DNA of 64,000 nucleotides from Piromyces finnis (GCA_002104945.1 MCFH01000005.1:682001-746000); one strand, 5' to 3'; positions 15,055 to 31,144 are shown, counted from the first letter of the stretch. Numbers and translations are program-made. The notes: generated by a model from the letters alone, not told the origin.

Positions 15055-18000
15055 TGGTGTAAAATTTCGAATATTAATTGACTTTATTAATATGTTAAAA
15101 TTTATATTCTTTGTTAATATTTTGATAATATTATTTTATAATATTTAATATATATCATATATATAGTTAAGTTTTACTTTTATATTATATAATTATATAG
15201 TAAAAAAAGATATTTAATAAACTTGGGCTGGACTAAACATTATAATATTAAATATATATATATATATATATACTTTTACTGCTATATTGTTTTTTATTTT
15301 ATTTATTCCTTATTAAACTTTTTTTCTAATGTTCAAAAAAAAAAAAAAAAAAGGAAAAGTTGAGGTAATTTACTTCTTTTTATACTATAATTATTGAAAA
15401 ATAATCAAACCTCTAATTTAAAAAATTAATCCAAAAATAGAATTTTTTAATATTTATTAAAAATTCAAATAAAATATAGTCTTTATCAATTTGAATTATT
15501 TTAAATTTTATAATAAAACTTTTCTAGTATACTAGAAAAAATGAATTAGTCTCAATGAAATTTTAGACATATATCGCTTTATAATAAATAATAATGATAA
15601 TAAACCTTCTTATTCCATTATTCAAAAAAAGGTATATTATATAAAAATAAAAATGAAAAAGTTAATTATTAAATGCATTGACTATAAGGACTCATTTTTA
15701 TCTATTATAATAATATATGTAAATATTCATTTTTAATATATTGTAATATATGTGGAAAATCAAGACGACATTAAAATTAAAGATTAAATGACAGAAAAAT
15801 CTGATTATTTTATTGGATATAATTTAATTAAAGATTTCAAATATAAATAATAAAATGAATTATTCAACAAAAAATTAATAAACACACAAACTATATAAAA
15901 TATAGATAATATAGATGTTTTTCTTTTAATAATTATTTAATTATTTTTATTTATTATATTATTATAATATTATAACTATTATATATATATAGCATCAATG
16001 GTTTACTTATGAATATATTTATTTAATATTATATAATTATGTTGAAATACTATAAATAAACATTAAAAATATAAGAATAAAAAAATAAAGAGTATATAAA
16101 TGAAACTGTATTAATTTTACAATTTGACAAAATATAATTTTTTCAAATACTTTGTTTTTTTTTCTAATAAAGATTTTGATACATTAACATTAATAGATGA
16201 TTTTTATATAGTTTTTAAAACAACTTTCTAACTTTTATATTATTTTCAAAAGACTTAGTATTTTAATAAAACTATATAATTAGAGATAGTCTCTACCTTT
16301 GTTTTCTATTTTTATTCTTTCAAATACTTATGTATTATGCCAAACAAAGCCAACTGAATAAATTAATTTATTAGTTTTTAAAATTCTATATAGTGCTTAA
16401 ATAATTATAGATATGGTTGTTTTGGAATTAAATGTTACTTTATATAGAAATAAAAATCATAGAAATTGTTGATATTAATAAATTAACTATTTTTACTAAT
16501 GTGTTTTATTATAAAAATATTGTATTATAACTATTAGTATAATCAAAATAATTTAATATAATATTACTTTAACTAATAGAAAATAAAGCAATAATTATTT
16601 TAACAACCCTCTGGTGGCAAAGTTATAGAAAGGATTATTATTTTATTGAATAAGTTCTTTTCTTGTTCAATATCGTAGTTTTAATATCATTTATACTAAT
16701 TATTATGAAATAAAATAAAATATTGTATATATATTAATAATATTATTCATTTTTACTATATTAAATTCATTTCCATTAATTGAATATACAATTTAATTAA
16801 AAATGAAAAGAAAAAAAAAATCATTTATTTACATCCTATAATATTACATTTAAAATAAAATAAATAGATTAAACTATTATATAAAGTAAAAAAAAAAAAA
16901 AAAAAAAAAAATATCACCTCTTTTAAGAATTAATAAGAATTTTTAGAGAAAAATTATAATATAATCATATTTAGATAAATAAAGTATTTCTAAAATAATT
17001 CAACCATATAGGAAAAGTCATTAATAATACCAAAAAAAAAAAAAAAAAAAAAAAACATCTAAAATAGAAGAGAATAAAGGATCAATTAACAAAAATAATA
17101 TTATTTACTTTATAACTTCATTATTTTATTATATAAATTGATATAAATAAAAAACCTAGAAAAAAACTTTATTAAATAATAATATAAAAAAAAGGCATTA
17201 CATTTCTTTTTTAAAATCATTTATTTATAAAGTAAATATTAATTATACTAATTAAATAAATATCTATATTAATGAAATTTTCTATTCTCTTAATAACTTT
17301 TTTAATATTGAAAATTATAAATATCAAAAGTATTCATAATGTTTTTATACAATAGACCAAAATCTATTAAAATACTTCATTTTTCAATAATATTCAATGC
17401 TCATTATAACATTTAAATAGACAATAATAACAACAAAATAATAATACATACTAGTATGATTGATAATTATTTTACTGGGTAAATATAATTATAAATTTTG
17501 TCTCCAGATAATTTTCGAAATTACCTATTCAAAATCTACCTACAAATTAATAAATAACACTAACTATGTAAAAATAAATGTGTGCATGTGATTAGATATA
17601 TGATTATCAATAGATTTATTTATAGTCATAAATTTAATTTATATTATGAAAATTAATATGTAACATTTTAAAGAAAAATATATAAATTTAGATTTTTAAA
17701 AAATCATATTTTTAACATTATTATAAAGAGTTAAATATAGAAAAGTAAAAGGAAAAATAAAACACTTTATATTTTAATACCAAACATAAAATCTCCTTTA
17801 TAATAAATTAATATTTTTCTTTTTCTATTTAGAAAAGTATTTTATTATTAATAAATTTTGTTAATAGAATTTTTGATTGTATGTAATAATTAGTAAATTT
17901 TAAAAATACGCTTAATGTTTTTTTAATTTTAAATTTTATGTTTCTTACAATCTAGTTTATTTTATTTTATTTTTTTTCTTTTATTTTTTAAAATAAATTA

Positions 18001-18244
18001 TAATAATGATAAAAATAAAATAAAATATAAATAAGAAATTTATTTTATATATATTCATATTTCCATTTAATTATTTAATTGAATTAAAATACCAATTTTG
18101 TATTAATAAATTTTTTTTCAATAGTAAATACTATCCTTTTCTTTTTTATTATTTAACTATAAATATATTATTATTAATATTATTTTAGTTGCTCTTTTTT
18201 TGTTTTTATATATTTCCAAAAATTTTTTAATTTATTAATAGAAG
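15055..18244. other. Intergenic, 3.2 kb, AT-rich
   Basis: Shared upstream region of the divergent transporter (-) and SRPK (+) genes. Dense A and T runs (for example 16890-16910 and 17033-17055). A perfect 20-bp palindrome lies at 15520-15539. No coding sequence recognised. Confidence 0.55.
15520..15539. repeat. Perfect 20-bp palindrome
   Basis: TTTTCTAGTATACTAGAAAA, with no spacer, about 465 bp upstream of the transporter start codon. Function unknown; could be a dimeric protein site or chance. Confidence 0.7.
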
Positions 18245-20835
<2,591 letters not shown>

Positions 20836-21043
20836 TTTTGTAAAACATTTTCAATACTAAATAGTTAATTTTCAAATATATATATATATAATTTAATAGT
20901 TTGTTTTTTTTTTGTTTTTTTTTTCTTTTTCTTTTTGTTTTTTTTTATTATTTATTAGAAAATATACTTCATTACCATATTTTTATTATTATTATTATTA
21001 TTCTTTTTAATTATTTGAAATATAAGCATAATAAATCTATATC

Positions 21044-21085
<42 letters not shown>

Positions 21086-21669
21086 AAATTTTATATTAAA
21101 AAGTTTTATATATAAACTAATATTTATATAGACTTTTTGTTAAGTATTATTAATATTTATAAATAATTATTTTTTTTAATTATTATTATTTTTTATAAAA
21201 GTGGTGGGGTTGTTTTAATTGTTAATTGTTTCAATATCATAAATTTGGGATACAATAAAATTTCCATTATATTTTTAATTAATTAAAATTTAAATATAAC
21301 ATGTAAAATACATCAAAATTTAAAACTTTTTATTATTTGTTAAAAATCAATTTATCATTTAATTAGTAAAAATATAAAGAATATTATTTTTTATTTTTTT
21401 TTTTTTTTTACTTTCAATTAAATAACTTAAATAAGAATACTTTTGTATATAGAAATATGTTTTTTTTATTTATTTATTACTTATATATTGAATTGATATA
21501 TTAAATTATTGTTATAAATAATATTATCTTTAAAAAAAAAAAAATAATAATAAATAAACATTGATTATCAATTTATATGAAAATATATTATTATACATAT
21601 TATTTATGCATGATTCTTCCTTTTTCTTTAAAAAAAAAAAGGATAGCAGCAATTTTAAATCACAATATA

Positions 21670-21720
<51 letters not shown>

Positions 21721-21747
21721 GGAAACTCAAAAAAAATTAATGCAAAA
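20836..21747. other. Intergenic with long A-tracts
   Basis: 3' flank of the SRPK gene. Contains A-tracts at about 21049-21083 and 21676-21718 (43 consecutive A). No coding sequence. Confidence 0.6.
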
Positions 21748-22710
21748 AAAAAAAAGTATGGAAGTTTCATTTCAAGGATGACAAATATTTAAATACATTA
21801 TTAAACAACAATATTACGAATATTCTTATTAAGTATCTTGAATATTATATAACATCAACTACACCTAATATTATAAATTATGCAATTCTAATCATAAGAA
21901 CAATTGGTAGTATTTGTTCAAGTTCACTTGATAAAGGAACTGAACTCTTATTAAAAGAAAAAAAAACTTTTTAAAGTTTAATGCTTTGCAGTATATAATC
22001 CACTTCAAGAATTATTAAAAAAGAATCATTATGGGCTTTAAAGGGTTTAACAGCAGGTTACAGATAATATAATAAATGTTTAAATTAAATAATATATATA
22101 TATATATTATTTATTTATTATGTTTATGGTAACTAGAAGTTGATAATGTTATAAATGCAAATTTCATTCCATATTTATTTAAGATTTTACAAACAGAAAT
22201 ATTTGATATTAAAAAAAAAAAAAAAGGTATGCAGTTTTTCATACTTACGTTTTTGTTTTAGCATATTTTTATTTAAAAAAAAACTATTAATCAGAAATAT
22301 TTACTTTAAATATTTTGATAGTGATAAGACTGTATATTGTATATTAAATTTTTGTACCAGATCAAAAGAATATACAACTAAATTTCCAGAAGAAGAATTA
22401 TTACAAATTACAAATATTTACAATCATTGTTAAAAATACTCAGGATATTGAACTTGTACAATTAGGAATAAAGTTTATTGCTTGGGAATTAGATATTAAT
22501 AAGGAGATAATAAAATGCATATATGAATATATTTTAATATTTCTAAACATATGTCTAATTTAAAAATTTAAAGCTTTTTATAAAAAATGAAAAAGCAATT
22601 ATTGATGCTCTTGAATCAATTCCTGTAAAATTTTATGAAAAATATCAAACAAATGGCCTCTTCAGTTTTAGACACATATTGGGGTGACAACGAAATTATA
22701 TAATTAATTA
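21748..22710 (+). pseudogene. Decayed armadillo-repeat protein gene (importin-alpha-like repeats)
   Basis: ARM-like peptide segments lie in order on the plus strand but in shifting frames with stops. They include AILIIRTIGSICSSSLDKGT (about 21885-21945), KESLWALKGLTAG (about 22020-22060, frameshifted from the preceding NPLQELLKK), VDNVINANFIPYLFKILQTE (about 22140-22200), TVYCILNFCTRS, then DIELVQLGIKFIAWELDINK in a third frame (about 22447-22506), and MASSVLDTYWGDNEII ending at about 22701. Intron-like junctions survive (TTGCAG and TAG acceptors). There is no continuous reading even after splicing. Original function unknown beyond the repeat class. Confidence 0.65.
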
Positions 22711-25700
22711 CATTCACTGTTCATTAAAAAATTAAAATACTTATCTATGACTCTATATAAATATTTTTTTATCTCAATAATACTTTATTTAAAAAAAAAT
22801 AAATATTTTTTTAATTCTTTAAAAAAAAAAAAGATTTTATAATTAATCATTTCAATAAAAGAAACTCCTTTTTGTCTATAAGAATATATAAAGTACATAT
22901 AAAAATTTGAAATATATATATTGTTATTTAATACTGGATATAATATATTAAAGTATTAATAGTTCTTTGAGAAGTCATTACTAATATGTTATTAATATAT
23001 TTTAATTTTGGTTATTGCATATTATTAATTCCTTCAAGTAATTACTCCAAATAGTTATAGGTATAAATATCTCAATATTATTTCAATTTTCATATTATAG
23101 TACTATAATAAAACAATAAAACATTGGTATTTGGTATTTAATTTACCCAATCAGAATGAAAAGAGAATTAATAAAAATAAAAAAAATTTTAAAAAAAATT
23201 TTCTTCCTTTTTATAAAAAATATTAAATTATAAAAGTAAGAAGTAAATAATGTATTTATAAAAGTACTATTTCTTTAAAAATAAGAATTATAAATGCAAT
23301 GAATTGAAAGTGAATTAATAAATTTTATAATAAAATGATGAATTCGATAATATTTGCACGTCAGTCAGATAGAAATAATCTTAATGGTTATTTTTATAAT
23401 GAAGATGATTATCCGAATTAACTGATTTTATAAAATTTATTAAATATAAAAATTGTATAAATAATAATACTCCTTTTTAATAATCAATATAAAAAAGGTA
23501 ATATTATTATTAAAATGAAAAATATATATATATTAATAAAAACATAAGGAAATTCTAGGATTTATTTTAATAAAAATATTTATATAAAAGTTGTGTTAAT
23601 ACGAATGATAGTGTTATTATTATAATGGTTTTATATATATTAAATGTATTTTATTTTATAAAGTAAGAATGATGAATAATTAAAAAAGTATTATTTCATA
23701 AGCTTAAAGTTGATGAAAGTTATATCCGTCCTTATTCTGAAAAAAGAAAATTATATAAAATAAAATATAATTTTTTTAGCTTTTTTTTTTTAATATTTAA
23801 GCAAATTAATATAAAAAAGAATTCTTTTTAAAAAGTTCTTATGGCTGTCTATTTCTATCATTATTTATAAATCTGTTTGTCTTTTATTAAATATTATTGG
23901 CGTTTTTTTTTTTTTTTCATCACTAAAAATTTAATTTATTTTTGAGATAAGAAAAATGATGATTCTCTTGATTTTCAAGCATTAATATAATTTTTAATAT
24001 TTTTACATGCCGTTTAATATTAATTTTTATATTATGGAGGAGAATAAATTAAAAGTACGAAAAGAAGCAATATTTTGAATATCATTTTGAATTAGACATC
24101 ATAATTCTTTACTTTATTTGTTTAAAAATCTTTTTTAATAAAATCAGGTAAATTGCATATAAAAGTTTAATATTAAAATGGATACAAAATAAATATTTTA
24201 TAATGTTTTTTTATAACTAATTAATTAAACTCTTAACTTTTAACCTACATCTATTTCTTCTAATATTAAAAAAAAAAAAACTACACATAAAGATAATTAT
24301 TTCATCATTGTTTCCTCATACCCAATGTTACTTGTTGTTGTTGTTGTTATTAATACCTATTTTTATAAAACTATATCTTATTCATTTAAAGTTTATTATT
24401 ATTCAATAAAGATTCTTTTTAATAAAATTGTTCCTTAATCTAGAAAAACATACTAATTATTATCATTTTAATTTTATTAAATCTACTAAAATATAAATTA
24501 TTGACACTTTTTTAATGCTATAATTTTCGGTAAAAATAATTATAATATTTATTGTATTAATATTTGATAAGGAGAAAAAAAAATATATTATATTTTAATA
24601 TCTAGATAGAACTTAAATATAAATGCATTTTTTTATAATTTTTTAATACTTTTTTAAATTATATAGAATTCATTATAATTAACTTTTTAGCATTTTAAGA
24701 TTTAATAGTTTGTATAAAATTTTAAAAATAATAATAACAACCTTTGGTAAATAAATATATAATAAAAAAATTTACATTAATTTATTATTATTATAAACTA
24801 AAAATATATACAAAATGACATGTTTTATCTCACTGTTTAAAAAAAAAAAAAAAAAAAAAAAACTAGAAGGAATGTATATAATTAAAACCATAGTAAGTAA
24901 TATTGAAATAATATTACTACCAGATATAATCTGACTAAACATTAAATTAGTTTTTTTTTTTTTTTTTTTTTTTTTTTCAATATTATTAATCATTTGCATT
25001 TATATCATATTTACTTTAAATATTTTTTATAGTTTTAATGATTATAATTAAGATTTATTAATGATAAATTATAATTGTTTACATTTATAATTTCTCAAAT
25101 TCCTATAAATGTATTCATTTTCTTTTTCCTTTATATATAGTTATAGTATTGTTATCCATATTAGTATTATTTATTTTATAGTATTCTATTCATTAATTTA
25201 ATTCTTAATTCTCAATAAAATCTTATTTTTAATAAATTTTTGTTTTTTTCAATAAAAATAACTTCATATTATTTATTTATATAAACTTATTTATTTTTAT
25301 AGCAATATATGAATTTATATATTATAACATTAGTGATTTATTATATATATTCTATATTAGTTTTTTAAAAAAATAAAAAAATAAAGCATAATTAATTTAA
25401 TTATATAAAATTTTATATTTTTTTTAAGTATACCTTTTTTTTTTTTTTTAATAATAATAATAAAAGAAAAGTTATCAATTGTAGAATCAATTGATTAAAT
25501 TGATTATTATTGAAAAATTAACGAAATTCATAACTTTAGTTATATTAAATAAAAATCAATATAACTAATGTTTATCAATTTAAAATAATTATTTATTTAA
25601 AAAGTAAATATCATTTGTATTTTATTTATATGAATCTAAGAGAATATAATACCAAAAAAACTATATAGTAAATTTAACTTCACAAAGAAATAAAATAATA

Positions 25701-26476
25701 ATAAAAAAAGAGAGAATACTAAAATGGAAACTATAATAGTTAACAAACAAAAAATATATATATGAAGACATTTTACTTGAAAGATATCTTATAAAATAAA
25801 TTTATATTTATAAAATATCAATATTTCTTACAAATTTATTACATAAATAATTCCTCGAATAAAAATTTATTAATTTCAACACTTTATTATAATATGAATA
25901 AATATGATTATACCTTTATATATATATATATTAAACTAAAAAAAAAGAGTTGATATCTTTTATTATATATATTATAATTATTAATTACTATTAACAAATA
26001 AGTCAACACAACAAAAGAAAAAGTTAAATTTTATGTTTATTAATGTTACATCCATTTATTTAATTATACTATTAAAAAATCAATAAGCATAGATATTAAA
26101 TAATATAGAATTTATTCACAACAGTATTTTTAAATAATAAATAAGCTATTATATAAATATTATAATTGCAATTTCAATATCTAAAAATTAATATAAAATA
26201 TAGAATTTTATTATTTATTAGTGATAACATGGAACAACACTAGCAAAAAAAAAAAAAAAAAAAAAAAGGAGGGAAACACATTATATATTTATAAAATCAA
26301 TATTTGTTATAATGAAAAACCTTTTTATTATTATTATTCATACAATAATCATAATAATAGTAGTAGTAGTAATTCATATAATAAACTTGGTATATTTTTC
26401 ATTAATATATAATAAATCTTTAAATAAAAGCACAATATAATTTAAACAAAATACTCTTTATACTAAAATATAGCTA
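22711..26476. other. Intergenic, 3.8 kb, AT-rich, possible tiny coding relics
   Basis: Mostly A/T. Short peptide-like relics occur, such as a 28-codon ORF at about 23335-23421 with FARQSDRNNLNGYFYNEDDY and a fragment near 23705 (KLKVDESYIRPYSEKRKLYK). Neither is long enough to assign. A-runs and T-runs near 24840 and 24952 produce spurious Lys/Phe ORFs. Confidence 0.4.
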
Positions 26477-26678
26477 TTTATTTTATTTTATTTTATTTTA
26501 TTTTATTTTATTTTATTTTATTTTATTTTATTTTATTTTATTTTATTTTATTTTATTTTATTTTATTTTATTTTATTTTATTTTATTTTATTTTATTTTA
26601 TTTTATTTTATTTTATTTTATTTTATTTTATTTTATTTTATTTTATTTTATTTTATTTTATTTTATTTTATTTTATTT
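26477..26678. repeat. (TTTTA)n pentanucleotide array, about 40 units
   Basis: Nearly perfect tandem TTTTA over about 200 bp, ending 114 bp before the PAK start codon. The only imperfections are at the right edge (TTTCA). It sits where the promoter or 5'UTR of the PAK gene would be. Confidence 0.95.
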
Positions 26679-26792
26679 CATTTTATTCTTCTTTTCAAAT
26701 GAATAAATTCATTAAATTTATTTTATTAGCTATATTTTGATAGATTGCTTTATTATATACACAATAAAATATAGAAGATAAAAATATAAAGT

Positions 26793-27290
26793 ATGTCTTC
26801 ATACGTCGTTAAACGAGGCTGGGCTCAAATAAAAGAAGAAGGTCTCAAAAGTTTTATCTGGTCAAAACGTTGGCTTTTATTAAGAGAACAAACTTTAACC
26901 TTTCACAGAAATGAGGTATTTAATACTTAATTATTTAAAGAAATAGAATTATATAAAATACAATATTTAGTATTTATTTAAATTTAAAAACTAATGTATT
27001 TCCTTTTTTAAAATATCATTCATAATATTATAATATAAATATATAATAATGTAAATTTTTTTTAAAAAAATAAAGAATACATATCAAGCATTAGCTCTTA
27101 TCTACTTAAGAGAAGTTGAAAATGTTCAGAGAACTGACCACAAGCAATTTTGTTTTGAAATTGTTTCAAAAGGAAAATCTTACTATATTGCATGTAAAAC
27201 TGACGATGAATTATATTCATGGATGGATGAAATTTATCAAGTAATTTAAATAATTAATATTAAAAATATATCGATATATATGAGTGTAGA

Positions 27291-27327
<37 letters not shown>

Positions 27328-27776
27328 TATTATAAAATACTAACTTCGGTATCATTAAAATAATTAAAAAAATATAAAATACAAAATAACAATGATAATG
27401 AAACATAATAAATATTAACACAACGATAATAATAATAATGATGATGATGATAATAATAATAAAGCGTTCTCCATTAATTGGTATTGCTGCACCAACTGAC
27501 TTTGTTCATCAAGTTCATGTTGGTTTTGATCCATTAACTGGTATTTTTACTGTAAGAATTTTTAAATGTTTTTATAAAATTATTATTCAATTCTAAATAT
27601 AATAATGATGATGTCAAAATTCAAATAATTATAAACAATTATTTAAAAAATATTTTTTTATTTATTTAGGGATTACCAAAAGAATGGAAACAACTTTTAG
27701 ATGCATCTAATATTTCAAAGGAAGAAATGTCAAAGAATCCTCAAGTAAAATATTTATAGATAATATATATATATAT

Positions 27777-27811
<35 letters not shown>

Positions 27812-28193
27812 TTATCTTGAAAATATTAATAATACTATATAATATAATTTAATATTAATAATATATTAATTATTATATGTTCTTGATAGGCTGTATTAGA
27901 TGTATTAGAATTCTATACTGATCAACTTAAAGGAAAAGATGAAAATGCATTTAACATGAGTTCATTAAACAATTCTTTAACTCAGGTTGCATCAACTGGT
28001 CGTTTTACACCTCCAAGTTCTGCAAGTTCAAGTATGAATGCATTAAATGGTCGTCCAAGAGATGATGATATGCGTTATCAAAAGAAACCATCAATTTCAT
28101 CAAGTTCTGGTTCAAATTCAATGTTAAAACAAGGATTATCCCCAATGCCTGTAAATAAGATTTGTTTAACTTTGATATATATATATATATATA

Positions 28194-28227
<34 letters not shown>

Positions 28228-28938
28228 AAATAATAAATTTTACTTATTATTAATATTTATATTTAAATTTTTTAATAGCCAAGATCTACACCACCTCAAC
28301 CAAATAGACCACCAGTTGCTCCAAGACCTTCAAACTCCCGTAACACATCACCAAAGGTATTAAATTTTTTATAAAATCGAATTTAAACTAAAAAAAAAAG
28401 TATATTTGTTTGTTCTGTTATTAAATCAATAAATTATAATATTATATATTTCAGAGTAGAAGACAATCTGAAAGAAGTTCACCAACTTCATCCCGCCATA
28501 CATCACGTAAATAATATGATTTTATATATATCTTGAGATTTTTCGTTCACTAAATTATTATTGTACAATCATATTCAATTTTAATAATTATTTTTCAAAT
28601 ACTTTTTTTAATAAAATAATAAATTTATAGAACGTGATCGTAGTGCTCATAGAGATCGTGAACGTAGTGTTCACAGAGATCGTGAACGTAGCGAACACAG
28701 AGATCGTGAACGTAGTGTTCATAGAGACCGTGAACGTAGCGAACACAGAGATCGTGAACGTAGTGTTCATAGAGACCGCGAACGCAGTGAACACAGAGAC
28801 CGCGAACGCAGTGAACACAGAGATCGTGAACGTAGCGAACACAGAGAACGTGAACGTAGTGAATATAGGGATAGAGAAAGAGATAGAGATAGAGAAAGAG
28901 AAAGAGAGAGAGAAAGAGAAAGAGAAAGAGAAAAGGAA

Positions 28939-28981
<43 letters not shown>

Positions 28982-29949
28982 AGGAAAGAGAAAGAGAAAG
29001 AGAAAAGGAAAAGGAAAAGGAAAAAGCCAAAAAAGAAGCTGCTGCTGCTTCACCTTCTACAACATCACCAACCAAAACTAAGCCAAGTCAACCTACTCCA
29101 GCTCGTCCAGCCCAAAATAATCAAGGAAATGCAGTTGTCAAAAAGAAGAAGGAACCAAGACTTTCAACATTATCTGAAGCTCAAATTATGGAAAAACTTA
29201 GTATGTTTAAAATTTGTTTTATTTATTTGTTATATTATATATTTATAATTTATAGCAGATTAAAAAGGAAACATAGGTATCTCTAAATAATACTTAAATT
29301 TAAATTAATACAGGAAGCGTTGTTTCAAAAGGTGATCCAACATTAATGTATTCTAAAGTTAAAAAAGTTGGACAAGGGTTAGTAAAAAATAATAATATTT
29401 ATTGATATTAAAAATATAAGATATTCATTATAAGTATATAATAATTCATTAAAATATTATAGTGCTTCTGGTTCCGTATATGTCGCTAGAGATATCAAAA
29501 CTAATCAAACTGTAATAATCATAAATTATATTTATCCTTCCTATTATATAAAATAATAATTTAATAATTATTAAATTTATTAAATCAATTTTTTGTTTTT
29601 TTATACTTTTTTATTATTATTATTATTTTATTTAATTAAAAATACTATAAATAGGTTGCTATTAAACAAATGGATCTTCAACATCAACCAAGAAAGGAAT
29701 TAATTGTAAATGAAATTTTAGTTATGAAAGAAAGTCAACATCCAAATATTGTTAACTTCTTAGATAGTTTCCTCGTTAAAGGTGAATTATGGGTTGTTAT
29801 GGAATATATGGAAGGTGGACCATTAACAGATGTCATTGATTCAAATCAAAATATGATGAATGAAAAACATATATCTACTGTATGTTTAGAAACTTTAAAG
29901 GGATTACATCACTTACACTGCAGAAATATCATTCATAGAGATATTAAGA

Positions 29950-29983
<34 letters not shown>

Positions 29984-30758
29984 ATATAATTTATATGATA
30001 TAGTTATTCCTTAACTAAACTTTAATGAAATTAAAAAAAATAGTGATAACGTACTATTAGATATTGACGGACATGTTAAAATTAGTAAGTGTTAAATATA
30101 TATTTATAATAATATAGATAATAAAATAAAATAATAAATTTTATATAACTATAACTAAATTGTATATGTTATTAAAAATTAATAGCTGATTTTGGTTTCT
30201 GTGCCAAACTTACTGCTGATAGAGGAAAGAGAGCTACTATGGTCGGTACTCCTTATTGGATGGTAAGTTAAATAATAAGTAAATAAAGAAATATATATAA
30301 TAAAAATATATATATATATATTAAAAATATTATTAAATTAGGCTCCAGAAGTTGTAAAACAAAAGGAATATGGTGCAAAGGTTGATATTTGGTCATTAGG
30401 TATTATGGCTATTGAAATGATTGAAGGTGAACCACCATACTTAGAAGAAGAACCATTAAAGGCTTTATATTTGATTGCTACTAATGGTACTCCAAAATTA
30501 AAGAACCCAGATAAATTATCACCAAGTTTCAAAAACTTCTTAAATAGATGTTTGGAAGTTGATGTTAAAATGAGAGCCACTGCTGAAGAATTGCTACGAG
30601 TAAGTTAACAATGTTTAATAATATAATAATATAAATAAATTACTGAATAGTTTAACTGATACAAATTAAAAAATTTAAATAAATAATAGCACTCATTCCT
30701 TCGTTTAGCCGATTCAATTGATGTATTAAAACCATTGGTTAAACGTACTTTGAAATAG
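26793..30758 (+). CDS. p21-activated (PAK/Cla4-like) Ser/Thr kinase with PH, CRIB and RS/RE-rich tract
   Basis: 754 aa in 15 exons: 26793-26915, 27076-27240, 27465-27551, 27670-27744, 27890-28150, 28279-28356, 28455-28506, 28631-29200, 29314-29377, 29463-29511, 29655-29950, 30044-30084, 30186-30262, 30342-30599 and 30690-30758. A PH domain (residues 4-96, [20 protein letters not shown]) binds phosphoinositides; the CRIB motif follows (about 100-117, [16 protein letters not shown]). A Pro/Ser-rich linker comes next, then an RS/RE/KE-rich tract (about 281-412). The kinase (about 480-745) shows GQGASGSV, VAIKQ (Lys512), HRDIKSDN, DFG and the activation loop TMVGTPYWM with the phospho-acceptor Thr. 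The PH-CRIB-kinase order is that of fungal Cla4-type PAKs, effectors of Cdc42/Rac in polarity and septation. The charged tract is not part of the usual architecture. Confidence 0.95.
27299..27326. repeat. T-tract in PAK intron 2
   Basis: A homopolymer of about 28 T within the second intron. Confidence 0.9.
28654..28869 (+). repeat. 24-nt coding minisatellite, nine units, in the PAK gene
   Basis: Nine full units of 24 nt encode DRERS(V/E)HR octapeptides. The first six alternate V,E,V,E,V,E, implying a 48-nt higher-order unit; the last three are all E. A partial unit precedes at 28631-28653. Confidence 0.9.
28891..29026 (+). repeat. 136-nt uninterrupted homopurine run in PAK coding sequence
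   Basis: Every plus-strand base is A or G. It encodes an Arg/Glu/Lys tract (RERERE and KEKEKE runs). The reverse strand carries several long spurious Ser/Leu/Phe ORFs because of this composition. Confidence 0.9.
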
Positions 30759-31078
30759 AAATAACTCCCCCTTTTTTGTTTTTTGTTTTTTTTTTTTTTT
30801 GCTTGTTTTTATAAAAATAAAAAATAATAATGTAAATTAGTGTTTTTTAATGTTTAAAAAAAAAAAAATTAAAAATTATACAAAGATACATTAATTTATA
30901 CTAGTAACAAATAGTAACAAAGTAATAATTAAATAAACATTAATATTAACAAATAGTAATTTTATAGAAGTATTATCATTAAAAAAAATAAAATAAAATA
31001 AAAAAATAAAATAAAAATAAAAAATAAATAAATAAAAATAATGTCAATTACTTTATTTTCAAATTCAATAATAATAAC

Positions 31079-31144
<66 letters not shown>

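Noticed and set aside
22155-22433. 92-aa ORF as an independent gene
   Set aside because: It joins ARM-repeat relic pieces with intron-like sequence and a frameshift; better explained as part of the pseudogene.
28588-29075. Three overlapping minus-strand ORFs and a 204-aa plus-strand ORF in a second frame
   Set aside because: Shadows of the 24-nt repeat and homopurine tract of the PAK exon; low complexity, with no start context or homology.
30338-30580. 80-aa minus-strand ORF
   Set aside because: Antisense of the PAK kinase C-lobe exon.
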